The notes below the pieces were generated by a model that was not told the DNA's origin, did no database searches, and was given only the letters and a program-made list of their open reading frames with translations. Positions 33,466-44,927 of a DNA stretch of 64,000 nucleotides are shown here, one piece after another (within the stretch, counting starts at the first letter, position 1; every line of letters begins with the position of its first letter). The DNA is from Paraphysomonas bandaiensis (lineage: Eukaryota; Chrysophyceae), in the NCBI GenBank assembly GCA_965644295.1, contig CBFFRP010000377.1:186001-250000 (forward strand), written 5' to 3'. Both the position numbers and the translations under genes were made by a program.

Positions 33466-33798
33466 AATATATTAATATATGCTTAGGCTATAGACTATTG
33501 GATTTTATATGTAAAATGGGATTTTACTTAGAAAAAAGCTATAGTATTATAGGAATAATAGTAGCTTGATTAGACGTTATTGTATACTTAAGTTTTATTT
33601 ATTCATACATATATGTTACGTTAGTTATAATAATATTATTCACAATTAGAAAATTCAAAGAACCAATATTATTCCAGTACTCAGTGACAAGAAGCATTCA
33701 ATTATATGATATTATATATAAAAGTAGATAACAACAATATAATAAGTTATATTATATTCAATTAAAAATATAATATATCTTATTATATATACACAATG
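33466..33798. other. AT-rich spacer
   Basis: 333 bp of ATATTATA-type sequence, nothing recognised. Confidence 0.6.
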
Positions 33799-34154
33799 TC
33801 AGAACTTACTACCTCTCCTGGTTCTTGCTGCAAATCTTTCCACCAATGCTTTTCTGCGAAAGGAGTTTACCTCAGTCTGCATCTTCTGTAATTCCTCCAT
33901 ATTTGAAGAGAGCTCCAACATGTTTTCGACTTCACCTCTATCGAGAAACTGGTATCGTACATGGAAGGACAGTGCTTATTAGCAATGTTTCGTGGTCCCG
34001 TATTGGCCATACCTCCTCTCGAAAGAGACATATCAACGGTATGTCGTGATGGGCTACGCGATCGGTGCCTTGATGATGAACGATCACGCGGCAATGAATT
34101 ATAAGAGCTTTCCCTGTGAAACGAAGTTCTGTCCCCTCGAACGGGGCCGATATC
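33799..34154 (-). CDS. Arg/Ser-rich coiled-coil protein, 3' part only
   Basis: Two exons, 34154(open)-34013 and 33935-33799, are joined over a 77-nt intron with a GCTAATAAG branch-like site. They encode about 92 residues: an RS segment (RDRSSSRHRSRSPSRHTVD), then a helical acidic tail (MLELSSNMEELQKMQTEVNSF) ending FAARTRRGSKF. RS segments are typical of splicing factors, but no RNA-recognition domain is visible. No start codon precedes the RS segment in frame; right upstream lies a SINE-like repeat (34164-34672). Either the 5' exons lie beyond the repeat or the gene was cut by it. Exon assignment is by hand and moderate. Confidence 0.45.
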
Positions 34155-34163
34155 TCACTAATG

Positions 34164-34672
34164 ACGGACTCGCACCTTGTCTTGGTGTTCTGGGGATACG
34201 TACCGGAGATATTTCTCCAGGAAACTAACGTGAGCCGCATATATCATATATATATATAGCATATAGTCGGCAGATATTGTTCTGTCCACTCATAGCAAAC
34301 TACTTGTGTGGTATACAAGAGACACTAAGAAGAGGTGTCGCTTGTGTAGACGTCTTTGGGCCTTGACAAATAACGAATATGCAGGCATCCGGGAATGAGC
34401 CCACCTCTAGGGCATCCGGGGCATTGGACTGCCTGTTGAAGTCAAGAACCCGGGCTGTTCACCTTAAGGACCCAGAAGTCTTGAAGACAACAGATGTCAG
34501 GTATATCAACATTCCACTTGCTCACTGCATTTGCTTTGAGTAATAGAGCGAGCAAAACGGGTTGCTCCTTGGTGCTTGCGGTTACAGCAGGTTTCGTAGC
34601 GTTAAATAGTAGGATATCAGCGTTAAGCACTGACTCTTAAACGCCTATTGCTAATAATAAGACATTCACTAC
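34164..34672 (+). repeat. SINE-like repeat copy D (head truncated)
   Basis: Closely matches copy C at 37658-38161 over about 500 bp, from CGGACTCGCACCTTG to AAGACATTCACTAC, but lacks the CCCTCAACAACGT start. Copy C lacks a short stretch in the CATCCGGG region that D retains, so the two are sister copies. Confidence 0.85.
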
Positions 34673-34723
34673 TATCAATCAGGGCCTGGTCACCATTAAT
34701 GGTTATCAGGCCCTGCTATCAAT
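34672..34723. mobile_element. Minimal hAT-like MITE: 36-bp palindrome with 8-bp target duplication
   Basis: A 36-bp near-palindrome (34680-34715) starts CAGGGCCTGGT and ends ATCAGGCCCTG. It is flanked on both sides by CTATCAAT (34672-34679 and 34716-34723). The CAGGG ends and 8-bp duplication are those of hAT transposons. The element has no room for anything but its ends. Confidence 0.6.
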
Positions 34724-35018
34724 ACATTGCAATATATTTATTATTGGACATTAGAATGCTATATTTATTTCTTTGCTGGCATTATATTGCTATCGGGCCC
34801 TGTATAGTTATAGTCTTTGTTTGTGCTTGCCGATAGCACAAAACAACATAGCATGTTAGATCAGACAACATATCTATATTCGAACTTAACTCATTGCCAA
34901 TTTTACATTAAGAGCTCGATGATATTATTTAACAAGTAGTTATTATTAAACTTTCAAGACTTCTGAAAACTACCCCGTATATGCTTACCATACAACAGCA
35001 ACAATTTAAGCGCCACAT
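34724..35018. other. Spacer downstream of Arp1
   Basis: About 295 bp AT-rich; contains a second GGGCCCTG at 34795-34802, possibly a remnant related to the small palindrome. No gene. Confidence 0.5.
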
Positions 35019-36440
35019 CTACAGAGACTTAGAAGATAAAACCCCTGCACCATTGTCAAGATACTCTTTTTTCGATACCCACATACTCTTGAAGGTCGAG
35101 AGTGAAGCGAGGATAGATCCTCCTATCCAGGTAGAGTACAGCCGCTCCGGCGGGGCCGCTATTCTAATCTTTGTGTCTTTGGGTAGCAAAGGATGCTTGC
35201 GGATTTCATTCAGTAGTCTGTCTCCGAAACCTGAGTGCATGTGAACTTGACAATAGGTTGTTTAACATTTCCTCACCTTGGAAGAGCGTAGAGCCACCAG
35301 AAAGCACCATCTGGGATAGCAGCACACGACGAAGGTCCATATCAGACTTCATCACTGCCTTGACGAGACAATCATGAACTCCCTTGCTCTCACTACCAAT
35401 GATATCCGGCTGGAAGAGAACCTCGGGAGCGCGGAAAGCCTCAGCCCCAAGCTCTACACGAGACCCATCTGGCAGTTCGTAGGTCCTGCCAGCTCCCTGC
35501 TGCCTACTCTTCCCCTCTATTTCCTCGCGTTGAGGATCGAACGCTACATAACAGCAAGTTTCCTTTATCTGCCGCACAATTTCAACCTCGGCCGAAGTGA
35601 CCATACGCCGCCCGGCCCGTCGCAAGAGGAGCTGCAATTGTGAGGTGACATCGCGCCCAGCAACGTCTACCCGCACCATTGCATGTCGGAGGGCAAAACC
35701 CTCATATATAGGAACTGCATGTGTCACACCATCCCCTGCACATAATATTCCAGTCATTAAATACTCGAAAAACAACGTTTTCATCAATACCGCAATCCAA
35801 GACAAGGCCTGTTGTTCTCCCAGAGGCATACAGACTTAATATCGCCTTCACAGATAGCACAATCAACAGCACATAGTTACTGCATCATACACCACACACC
35901 TGTGGGGCACAAAACATCGCAGGAGCATTGAACCCTTCAAAAAATATTTCTGCAGCCTTTTCCCTGTTTTCATAGGGGTTCAATGGCGCCTCCGTTAGAA
36001 GCACCTGACATCACACCAATATCACCGGAGCGACACTAAAACGAGATTCTTACAGCATGCTCCTCACTGGCAACATTTAAATTTTCTCTAGAATATACAT
36101 GAGCCCATATCCTCTCCATATCATTCCAGTTTCTGACTATGCCATGCTCCATAGGATAGGACAGCACTAGTGCTCCTCTGTGCTCCTCTGCCTTAGAGCC
36201 AACGAATCTACCATAGCAACAACACACTCACAGACAGCGAGTATAGTCCAGATACACTCACATTTCACCTCCATCAAGGGCGCCCCCCGGCATCATGCGT
36301 GTGTGTTTGGTGCGTCCCACATATGACCGAAATATAACGCGGGGCTTGTCAGCTCCGGCGAAGCCTGCCTTCAAAACACCCGTTCCATTGTCAATAACAA
36401 CGGGCTGATTAGCCAACACCTCACTAAAAGTATCAGACAT
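35019..36440 (-). CDS. ARP1: Actin-related protein 1 (centractin), dynactin filament subunit
   Basis: Forms the short filament of dynactin that links dynein to cargo. Six exons: 36440-36262, 36207-36054, 36004-35900, 35845-35791, 35735-35277, 35230-35019; introns of 54, 49, 54, 55 and 46 nt; 387 residues against about 376 in animals. Arp1-specific wording is clear: [88 protein letters not shown], and the C-terminal MWVSKKEY. An extra stretch after [11 protein letters not shown] (about 10 residues) makes it longer than usual. The nucleotide-binding loops are intact. It implies the organism has dynactin and therefore cytoplasmic dynein. Confidence 0.94.
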
Positions 36441-37644
36441 GCGTACTGCAGCAAGCGTCGAGCACTCGGAGTGTGCTGCCTCTTCAAATATACGCGCTTC
36501 TCGTCATCTCATCTGCAGCCTTGTCATCATACTGCTGTATGCACAGTACAGCACTGTATACGTATACACAGCTAGATCACTGTATACCGTCTCTGTATAT
36601 CATAATATACTGTACCATATAAAGCCTCACAGGAGCAGCAGTGCCAGTGTGGACACGCACAGCCGGCAGTTCCAGTTGCTTCGATTGGAAGATGTATGCA
36701 CTGTGCCTAGTTGGGCACGATCATGAGCTCTCCGCTCTCATTGAACATGACAAACACAGAGTGACGGAGTGCTTCGATCATGATTGACCAGCAAGAGGCC
36801 CGTACAGTGATGTGATGATACGACAGCCGGTACTGTTGCTGCAGTGAGTGCATTGAACAGATTGAACATATATGTCGCGACCCTACATCATTTTATCTCT
36901 GGCTATTGTAAACCACTCCCTCTTCCCATCTTACCCGAATACTGCAGGATTTGGTGATATTCTTTTAGTTTATTTAAACGCACTTAAGAAATGCTACATA
37001 CAACTACCTGGTTGCAGGTATAGGAAACAACGTCTACTACCGTGATCTTTAAATCATGATGGACAGTTAGCGAACTCCGATAAAGCGTCTGTATGATTTT
37101 CTGGTATACACTGCAGTCTCAGTAGTGTTTGATGTGATGCTGCCCTTGCTTAGGGGCCTTTCTTTTCACTACATTATTGTTGTTACAGGCATATACTGAG
37201 CACTGTTATGATACGTGCGTATTATAGAGTGACTAGTGTTAAAAAATATGTAGTGGTGTAAAGTGTAAAATATTTACCATATGAGAGAAGACAAAACAAA
37301 CTGAACTATCTTGTCAATACAAGATATTTTGGATGAAAGGTCGTTGACGTTCACGAGCGACAGATTTCGTGCCACAACTCCATTGTTTAGTAATAAGTCA
37401 ATCTATTTTACTGGACTTTGACTTGTCTTACTTCTTTCTAGCGACGTGACATCAAAAAATAATTTCGGACAATCTATAGGGAATAGGGCTAGTGACAAAA
37501 GCATACGCCATAAATATAAATTATGTATGTCGTGAAAATCAAGGTGAATACAAACCTATATATGACTTGAGGCTTGTAGCAATCCTTTTTTCCTGCATTA
37601 ATTGTCACCAATATTCAATATTTTATTTCGTAGCATATAAAATT
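36441..37644. other. Intergenic region upstream of Arp1
   Basis: About 1.2 kb. The first 200 bp hold direct CTGTATAC/GTATAC repeats, probably the Arp1 promoter. A 31-codon open frame at about 36691 (MYALCLVGHDHELSAL...) is too short to call. The rest is AT-rich with nothing recognised. Confidence 0.5.
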
Positions 37645-38174
37645 TAACATTGTGTCACCCTCAACAACGTCGGACTCGCACCTTGTCGTGGTGTTCTGGG
37701 GATAAGTACCGGAGATATTTCTCCAGGAAACTAACGTGAGCCGCATATATCATATATATATATAGCATATAGTCGGCAGATATTGTTCTGTCCACTCATA
37801 GCAAACTACTTGTGTGGTATACAAGAGACACTAAGAAGAGGTGTCGCTTGTGTAGACGTCTTTGGGCCTTGACGAATATGCAGGCATCCGGGAATGAGCC
37901 CACCTCTAGGGCATCCGGGAATGAGTCAAGCACCCGGGCTGTTCACCTTAAGGACCCAGAAGTCTTGAAGACAACAGATGTCAGGTATATCAACATTCCA
38001 CTTGCTCACTGCATTTGCTTTGAGTAATAGAGCGAGCAAAACGGGTTGCTCCTTGGTGCTTGCGATTACGCACAAGCAGGTTTCGTAGCGTTAAATAGTA
38101 GGATATCAGCGTTAAGCACTGACTCTTAAACGCCTATTGCTAATAATAAGACATTCACTACTAACATTGTGTCA
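37645..38174 (+). mobile_element. SINE-like repeat copy C with 13-bp target duplication
   Basis: The repeat (37658-38161, 504 bp) starts CCCTCAACAACGTCGGACT and ends AAGACATTCACTAC. It is flanked by TAACATTGTGTCA at 37645-37657 and 38162-38174. Long target duplications of this kind come from LINE-type target-primed insertion. It contains no coding frame shared with other copies and no obvious tRNA-like head. Confidence 0.85.
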
Positions 38175-38365
38175 TCTTGAAAATAAATACCTCATTTCAG
38201 TACATGACAACGACGGGTGTTTGGTATTTGGTAATAAAATGTTGATGTCTTAAATTTGACATTTAAATAGGTACTCAGACGTGTAAACAAAATGTGACAT
38301 ATTTCTTTCTACAACAATGGTATACAGGCTCTATATCATAAGATATTAAATAATACTATATAGCT

Positions 38366-39198
38366 CTACAGTTTTTTAAAGACCCCATGTACGAAAACAC
38401 GACGCATTTCAATTCCTTTTTTTCTATTGCGATTTATCACTGTGGCATATTTAAGTTCTAATGGAGTGAAACCGCACTGTAAACAGAGGTCGGATACATA
38501 CTCAATGTCAAAATAGTAGGAAAGGGTACCATCTGCTCTTTCGTATAAATTTTCTCCTCTTCGAGTTTCATGTCGCAGCATTGTCATATCGAATATCCCA
38601 TAATCGCGAAATAGCACTACCCCCCCGACATTCAAGATGTTGTGAACATTTTCCATCGCTGATATATGGTCATCGGGATGAACAGCCGATAGTGCAAATA
38701 TCATCAAAACGGCATTGACTGGTGAAGCAGAAAATGTATGTGTTTTCGTAATATCCCACTTCTCCACCTGTATCCTAGACGAATCAAACTTCTTATTGCC
38801 AGCAAAAATTTGTAGAGCGTCATGACTGTAATCAGTTGCAATAAAAGAAAGATCAGGGAATCTATCCAACAATGGGAAGATGCTACAACCATATCCACAC
38901 CCCACCTAAGTACGACATAAGATAAGTAAGATAAGAAAAAACGGCCAACCTCCAATACACACGCTGATTGTCCAGAGAGCCACTTTTCAAACTCCACACT
39001 TAGATATTTGCGTGGCTTGAAGAAATTTCCGGTTACATGACTTTGATAGAAGTTATTCCACCGGGAATATTGTTCTTCGTCACAGTTATCCAGCGGCTTA
39101 ATTAGCGGCAGAGGGCGCTCCGCACACTGCACTCGCCATTCGTCGAAATCAAAATCACAGTCAAAGTAAGAAGCGTCTCGAGGAGCAGAAGATGTCAT
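38366..39198 (-). CDS. METTL2/6/8-type tRNA m3C methyltransferase
   Basis: A SAM-dependent methyltransferase likely to make N3-methylcytidine in tRNA anticodon loops. Exons 39198-38950 and 38905-38366 (44-nt intron) give 262 residues. Family marks: WNNFYQSHVTGNFFKPRKYL upstream of the core, LEVGCGYG (SAM loop, rebuilt across the intron), DYSHDAL, the LMIFALSAVHPD motif, GGVVLFRDYG, and RADGTLSYYFDIEY near the C-terminus. Size is nearest METTL6. An upstream in-frame ATG at 39255 would add 19 residues; the later start is preferred because conserved sequence begins soon after it. Its upstream region contains one arm of the 1.8-kb inverted repeat shared with NOM1. Confidence 0.88.
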
Positions 39199-39548
39199 GA
39201 TGAAGATGCCAATTTGTCGATTCTCAACCGTATTGGCACTCCACAGTGCGATCAAAGCACAGTCTCATGACCACATCGACTCACATCGTCCGTCTCTCTG
39301 ATTCTTTCATCTGATTGGAGTGCTGCTTCTCGTAGGAGCTGAATTTTGATTGGCTGAGAGCCAGCCACACCATATTTTCACCGTTTTTTTGACTTGGTTT
39401 CGATATCTGTGTGAGTATTCAGATCCGACGAGAGATCATCATCATCATGCATTTGTTCCTGCTCAGCATGAAATGGTATGCTTCAATGAATTGCTTGTAA
39501 TCTTCCACCTTCAGAAGTAATTTTCAGGTACTATAGAGTCACCCGTGT

Positions 39549-40646
39549 ATGCACCATGGTGCTCAAAGCGATGCATAAGTAGTCCCGAGACGGTTGATCC
39601 ATCACTATATAATATAGCAAACCAAGTAGTAAGTGTATAGATACAAACCTAGATTCTAGACACAATCGTTCTCATGTAATAATCAGATATTCCTATGTAG
39701 AGTCACCCATGTGTAATGTGTAATTTCATCAACTATGTTCCCATTTATACGGTGGCATGAAATTGAGATCACAACAACAAAAATACTTGTGGTTAACACT
39801 AGTCGGTTCGTAGGTATGCGATTGCAACAGTATCCTTTTTATAAAGTTTGTAGAACAATCCCAATCTGCTCTCGCTGTATAAATTTTCTGCAAAAATATC
39901 TATAATCTCGACTGGTCCCCCAAAGAATTACAAGAGTAGCTTTTACTAGTATCAATCACACTACAATGGCATTTATGCGTAGTATTGATCTGGTTCTACG
40001 AATTACCCAATGTAATACACAAGCATTCTATCACTGCCTGATGATAACGTCGTATAATTTATAATGTATATATAATATATTGTTGTGACATAATTAAAGT
40101 GCCACCAAAACAATATCGCTTACTCTAGTAGCCACTATTAGATAATAGAATGGAAATGTATTATTTCAGAGTTGTTGTGATTCTATATTTGCTGATTTAA
40201 GTACATACATACATACTCAATACTCAATATACAATATAGCATAGTGAGTGAAGCTTAGAGCATTGCTACATACTACATACATGATCAACGCAGGGGAAGT
40301 CACATAGTAAGTTATTATTCGAATTGTGTAATTTTAAGCCCATTACTAACCGCCAACATGCCAGTAACACATAAGACATAACCACAGCTCCCTCTACTGA
40401 CTGTAAGAGTAGATACTAATCTCTAAACTACATTGTCACTGAAATACTGATGTGAGGGTTACTAATACATAGCACTCCACTTCAGCATCAAGGCTTCCAT
40501 TTAGTGCTGAACTTTTTATAATCTTGAGAACTATGGGTTTACGAATACAAGCACTTATATTCATAGGGAGCCTTGCTGGAAATACAGCCGTTCCATTCTA
40601 AGCTTCACCATCATACCACCATAAAGTATAGTAGGTACATACTACT
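39549..40646. other. Loop of the inverted repeat, left part
   Basis: AT-rich, no gene seen. A further short copy of the arm's inner end (TAGAGTCACCCATGTGTAAT) lies at about 39699. Confidence 0.5.
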
Positions 40647-40904
40647 TCACTCTTCAACACTGACTGCAATCCTGGTAATGGAGAATGTCTTATCATCGCG
40701 GTCAGTTCTGTACCCACAATCCTCAAGCAGCCTACTGATCCTTCCATTCATCTGTGATTTCCAATCAGACAGACATTCATAAGAAACTATTTCCGATAAG
40801 ACGAACATACCTATTACGTAAACTCTTTGCCCCGTAACTTTATTATTATCTGCTTCATGGGACAATGATGAATTGAGATCCTCATATTTCTTGCGCACCT
40901 GCAT
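40647..40904 (-). CDS. Small hypothetical reading frame inside the inverted repeat
   Basis: 85 codons (starts MQVRKKYEDLNSSL, ends RIAVSVEE). The second half (SDWKSQMNGRISRLLEDCGYRTDRDDKTFSITRIAV) looks protein-like. ATGCAGGTGCG at its start resembles a splice acceptor (ATGCAG|GTGCG), so it may be an internal or last exon rather than a whole gene. No family recognised. If the inverted repeat is a transposon, this would be its only internal coding remnant. Confidence 0.3.
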   Translation of the reverse strand: MQVRKKYEDLNSSLSHEADNNKVTGQRVYVIGMFVLSEIVSYECLSDWKSQMNGRISRLLEDCGYRTDRDDKTFSITRIAVSVEE

Positions 40905-41318
40905 AGTTGATGAATGAGGCGAGTTGAGATATTACACATGGGTGACTCTACAGTGCCTGAAAATTACTTCTGAAGGTGGAAGATTACAAGCAATTCATTG
41001 AAGCATACCATTTCATGCTGAGCAGGAACAAATGCATGATGATGATGATCTCTCGTCGGATCTGAATACTCACACAGATATCGAAACCAAGTCAAAAAAA
41101 CGGTGAAAATATGGCTCTCAGCCAATCAAAAGTGCTGGATTGGTTCGTATTTTGTGTATATGGACGTATGTACGAGTGGACACAGTCCACAGCCACTCCG
41201 CTGTATACGGTATACTGGGCATATACAGGACTGTACTGAGGAGTGGATGCTGTACGAGACACTCAGTGACAGTGAGAGGTGGAATCAACGTTCCACGGGA
41301 CAGAAGCACTGTGAGAGG

Positions 41319-44300
41319 ATGCGAGGAGTGAAGAGAAAGACCACGTCTCTGAATGAGGGCATAAGGAACCAGCTGGGTCTAAGTCCTTCCCCCCATAGCA
41401 GCAGGAAGAGGAGCAGGACCAGGAAGGAGGTCAGTTGCACTGGAGTTGTGTTGAGATGACTCATAACGATACTAAAACAGATTCGAAAGGAGCTTCGGGC
41501 TGCAAAGCGACAGAAGTCGCGTCCCACATCTTCCACTAAACAAAAACAAGAGCAGCCGAAGCTCATCTCAGAGGATCCGAAACCATCCGAGTCGACTAAA
41601 CCTACAAAGAAACAGAGAACGGAGCCTACTCGTGATAGACCCAGCAATATGCGCCCCGAATATGTCGATCCTGAAGACGAGGAAATTGCCCGTTTAGAGA
41701 AACTTTTGGGAGTGTCTAAAAAAGGTTGCATATGTCTATTCGCTCCCATAGTTGTAATTTGCACTCTGGTGTAGATAAGAAGAAGAGCGCAAAGAAACTC
41801 AACAAAGAGTTTGAACTTTATGAGGTATATGTTCATATTCGGAATACACGTTTCATCTCCATATGTACAGGGTATTAGTGGAAACCTGGGCGATTTTTTG
41901 TTGAAGTTAGATGACCTCTCTAGTAGTATGTGTGGTGGCGGAGAGGGGGGAGAGTGGAGAAGCATCCTAGGAGGGAGTGATATCGAAAGCGATAATGATG
42001 ATATGGAAGAAAAGCATCACATCATTGACGATAGTGAGCAGGAAGTGTCCGATGTAGACTATTCGGATGACGAGGACGAGGAGGAAGAAGAGATGGAAGA
42101 AGGGAACGAAACGGAGTCTTTGAAAAGCAAGAATGCGGAGGAGATTCATGCCGATGTGTATCGGCCTAGGCCGGGAGAGGATATATATGGACGGCCAGTG
42201 ACCCAAGAGACAAGTGCAGTGCCAGGGAAATATGTGCCACCTGCCCGCCGTAATCAGCAACCAGAGAAGCAAACAAATATTATAGCGGAGGTGGGCCGGA
42301 TGTTGTTGTGGTACCGTCAAGAAATGATTTGAGCTAATGTTTCACGTACTTAGGACGATGAAAAAGCACGAATGATCCGCCGGATTGTCAATGGACAACT
42401 TAATCGGTGCAGATCAACTCCTTTCAGCATCATACTCTAGCTGACGAATTTGTGTTTCTTGCAGGCTGTCGGAGCAGTCCAGAGACTCTGTCCTCCGAGC
42501 TATTGCAGGTGAAGACTGTCACTCTTTATGTACTCCAATGTATCCTCACACTGCACACGTTTTTTCTACTAGATGTATTTCGTGAAAACAGCTTTACCAT
42601 TACATGTACCATACTAAAGGAGTGCCTCATCGCTGTGTGTGCCAACACGAGTCAGCTGATGACAACTCTCGTCCCGCACTATGCCGCACTAGTTGCTGCT
42701 TTACACTTTAGCGTACATAGCGATATTGGTGCATATATGGTGGAGGCACTCACTGTGAAACTGGTGCAGGTAGTTTCGAATTGTATGCAGCCACTTTTTT
42801 AAGGCGTTTAGTAGGAAATAGAGGGTGGGGACACCACTGAAAAGAGTCATGCACTCATAAGCAGTAAAGTGGCGAGTAATGTTTTGGTGCTGCTCGTATA
42901 TCTGTACAATCTACGCGTTGTGCAGCATCGTCTTGTAATGGACATTTTGACGATGGTGGTTCGAGGGAATGATAGACCGATGTCGGAGCAGCGTGCAGAA
43001 TTGGCTTTGTGCGTTGTCGAGCACTGTGGCCCTTCACTACGCTCTGACGATCCCCAGGGTCTGCGCCAGGTTGTTCTCGAAGTTCAGCAGCGTGTGAAAC
43101 AAGAGCAATATGAAGTAGTCGATGGAAGAGTCAGATTTATGCTGGAGGCACTTGCTGACCTTAAAAACAACAAGTCTAGAAGAACTCAGACCGCCAATGC
43201 AGAGATGGTAGCTGCGCTGAGGAAGTGGGTAGGACGTGCAAAAGTTGCAGCTAGGGGCAAAATCAATGGCGTGAGTGGGGCTGCTGAGTCTGGTTTGAAG
43301 GTATCTTTGCAGGACTTGCTACAGGCTGAGACTGTAGGTAGGTGGTGGCGGGCAGGGGCTTATTGGGGAGGAGCTGGGATGCTTCGAGAGTCGGAGGTTG
43401 ACTATGCAGGGAAAGAGGAGAAGCAAGTTAGTGGGGCGCGTAGCTCTACAGATCATGACGAGGAGCAGAAGTTGCTTAAGCTTGCTAAGAAGCTTCACAT
43501 GAATACCTCTGTGCGACGCAATATATTCGTGGTACTCATGAGTAGTAGAGATACTACTGACGCTTTTGAGCGACTTTCTCGGCTTGATCTCAAGGGTAAG
43601 CAGGACAGAGAAGTCATCCGTGTGATTGCAACGTGCTGCGGGTTGGAAAATACTTACAACGAGTTCTACGCTGAATTGGCCACAGTTTTTTGTCTCCAGA
43701 ATCGTCAGAACAGGACAACTCTTCAATTTGTATTCTGGGACCTGTTCAAGGTATTGACATCGCCCGATGAGGCTGCTATGAAAGAAAGTAGCATAGAGCG
43801 GAAGGCAATTAATATGGCTCGAATGCTTGCATGCTTGGTATCAAATTTTCAGCTCTCTCTTTCCGTTCTAAAAGTGATCGATATGGCGGATTTATCCTCT
43901 CAAATGATGCTCTTTCTGGCCACATTCTTTCTCGCTCTGTTTTCAGTGAAGGTATTTTTCAGCGCGTTACAGTATGTTGCTAAAATTCCACTTATCAGAT
44001 TACGGAGGAGGCTTTCGCTGGTGTGCTGGATCGAGTTGCTACTACTTCTGACTGTCTGGCCGTACGAGAGAATGTTTTGGTCTTCCTTCAGGTAATGATA
44101 TGTATTCTTGCTTCAGTATTGTTGAGAACCCTTTACGTGTAGCGACACTTGACTGATTTCCCTTCTGGTCTTCCGAAAGAAGAACTAAAGATTATGCAGA
44201 AGCGACGCCTAAAAACGATTCGAACGATGGAAGCTATGAGTGTACTTGACATAGCAAAAGGATTGAGTAAGGACAAAACCGAACAACATGATGACTACAA

Positions 44301-44319
44301 TGCGGATTTCGGGTTATAA
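41319..44319 (+). CDS. NOM1: Nucleolar MIF4G/MA3 protein NOM1 (Sgd1)
   Basis: A nucleolar factor for small-subunit ribosome biogenesis; in yeast and animals it binds the Fal1/eIF4A3-type helicase. Ten exons: 41319-41429, 41481-41724, 41775-41824, 41871-42290, 42354-42406, 42465-42508, 42573-42769, 42824-43951, 43999-44091, 44143-44319; introns of 46-64 nt; 838 residues. The N-terminus is Lys/Arg-rich, followed by a strongly acidic stretch (DDEDEEEEEMEEGNE). The signature GKYVPPARR leads into a MIF4G domain (about 240-480). An MA3 domain follows (MNTSVRRNIFVVLMSSRDTTDAFERL, then NMARMLACLVSNFQLSLSVLKVIDMADLS). The C-terminus is RRLKTIRTMEAMSVLDI. All joins keep frame. Confidence 0.9.
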
Positions 44320-44927
44320 ATGCTACAACTGTACCGTATCATGCCCTAGTTTGCTAATTTGAATATACCATTTAGAAAAAGCAGCGTAGTGTGAGTTTAA
44401 TTAATATGTATTACAAAGTGAGACTACAATATAGAAGCCAAGGAAAGTTATTGTAATCATTTGTTTACCTAAAGTTCGCTTAAATAGATTATGTAAAGCT
44501 GTGCGTTCCTGTAGAACAGAAATTTTCGGGTAATACCATTTATTTTTCAAGTAGTTTGAGTACAACCTACCAATATGTAAACCTCGATTACACTCTGTGT
44601 AAATAATACGTGTATTCGTGTATGAATATTAAAAGTGGGATCATTACTGAATATTTCAAAAGAGTAACGCAAGGTTAAAAATATATCTTACGACAGGAAT
44701 ATATAATACATACGTCAGTGGCTTATTACCTGGGCCTGGTAATCGCTGATGGTAATGACATTACTATTAGTATATGCCAATATAATTGCCGGGACATTTT
44801 TCATTAATAGCATTATAAGTGCCGGCAACTGGGCACCCATTAATGGAATTTACCATTTTTACCATTTACTGGTAACTAATATCTGGATATAATATGCTAT
44901 ATATAGAATGAACTGTTTTTAATATAG
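44320..44927. other. 3' flank of NOM1, AT-rich
   Basis: About 600 bp without a gene. Around 44715-44880 there are repeated GGTAAT / ATTAATGG / ACCATTTA words that also occur at 45870-45935 and in the 36-bp palindrome at 34680, probably remnants of small DNA transposons. Confidence 0.5.

Larger units (their letters stand above)
39344..41131. repeat. 1.8-kb inverted repeat with about 200-bp arms between METTL and NOM1
   Basis: Arm 1 (39344-39548) and arm 2 (40934-41131) are reverse complements, nearly identical apart from a roughly 10-bp indel (GCCACACCAT in arm 1) and a few substitutions. Outer ends contain TTTTGATTGGCTGAGAG, an inverted CCAAT box. Each arm lies the same way round and at a similar distance (about 150-190 bp) upstream of the METTL (-) and NOM1 (+) start codons. 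It could be a duplicated, mirrored promoter or a transposon with long inverted ends; the outer flanks GAGCTGAATT and GTGCTGGATT match at 8 of 10 positions. Confidence 0.85.

Noticed and set aside
37812-38027. 71-codon plus-strand frame in SINE-like copy C
   Set aside because: Not shared in frame by copies A, B or D.
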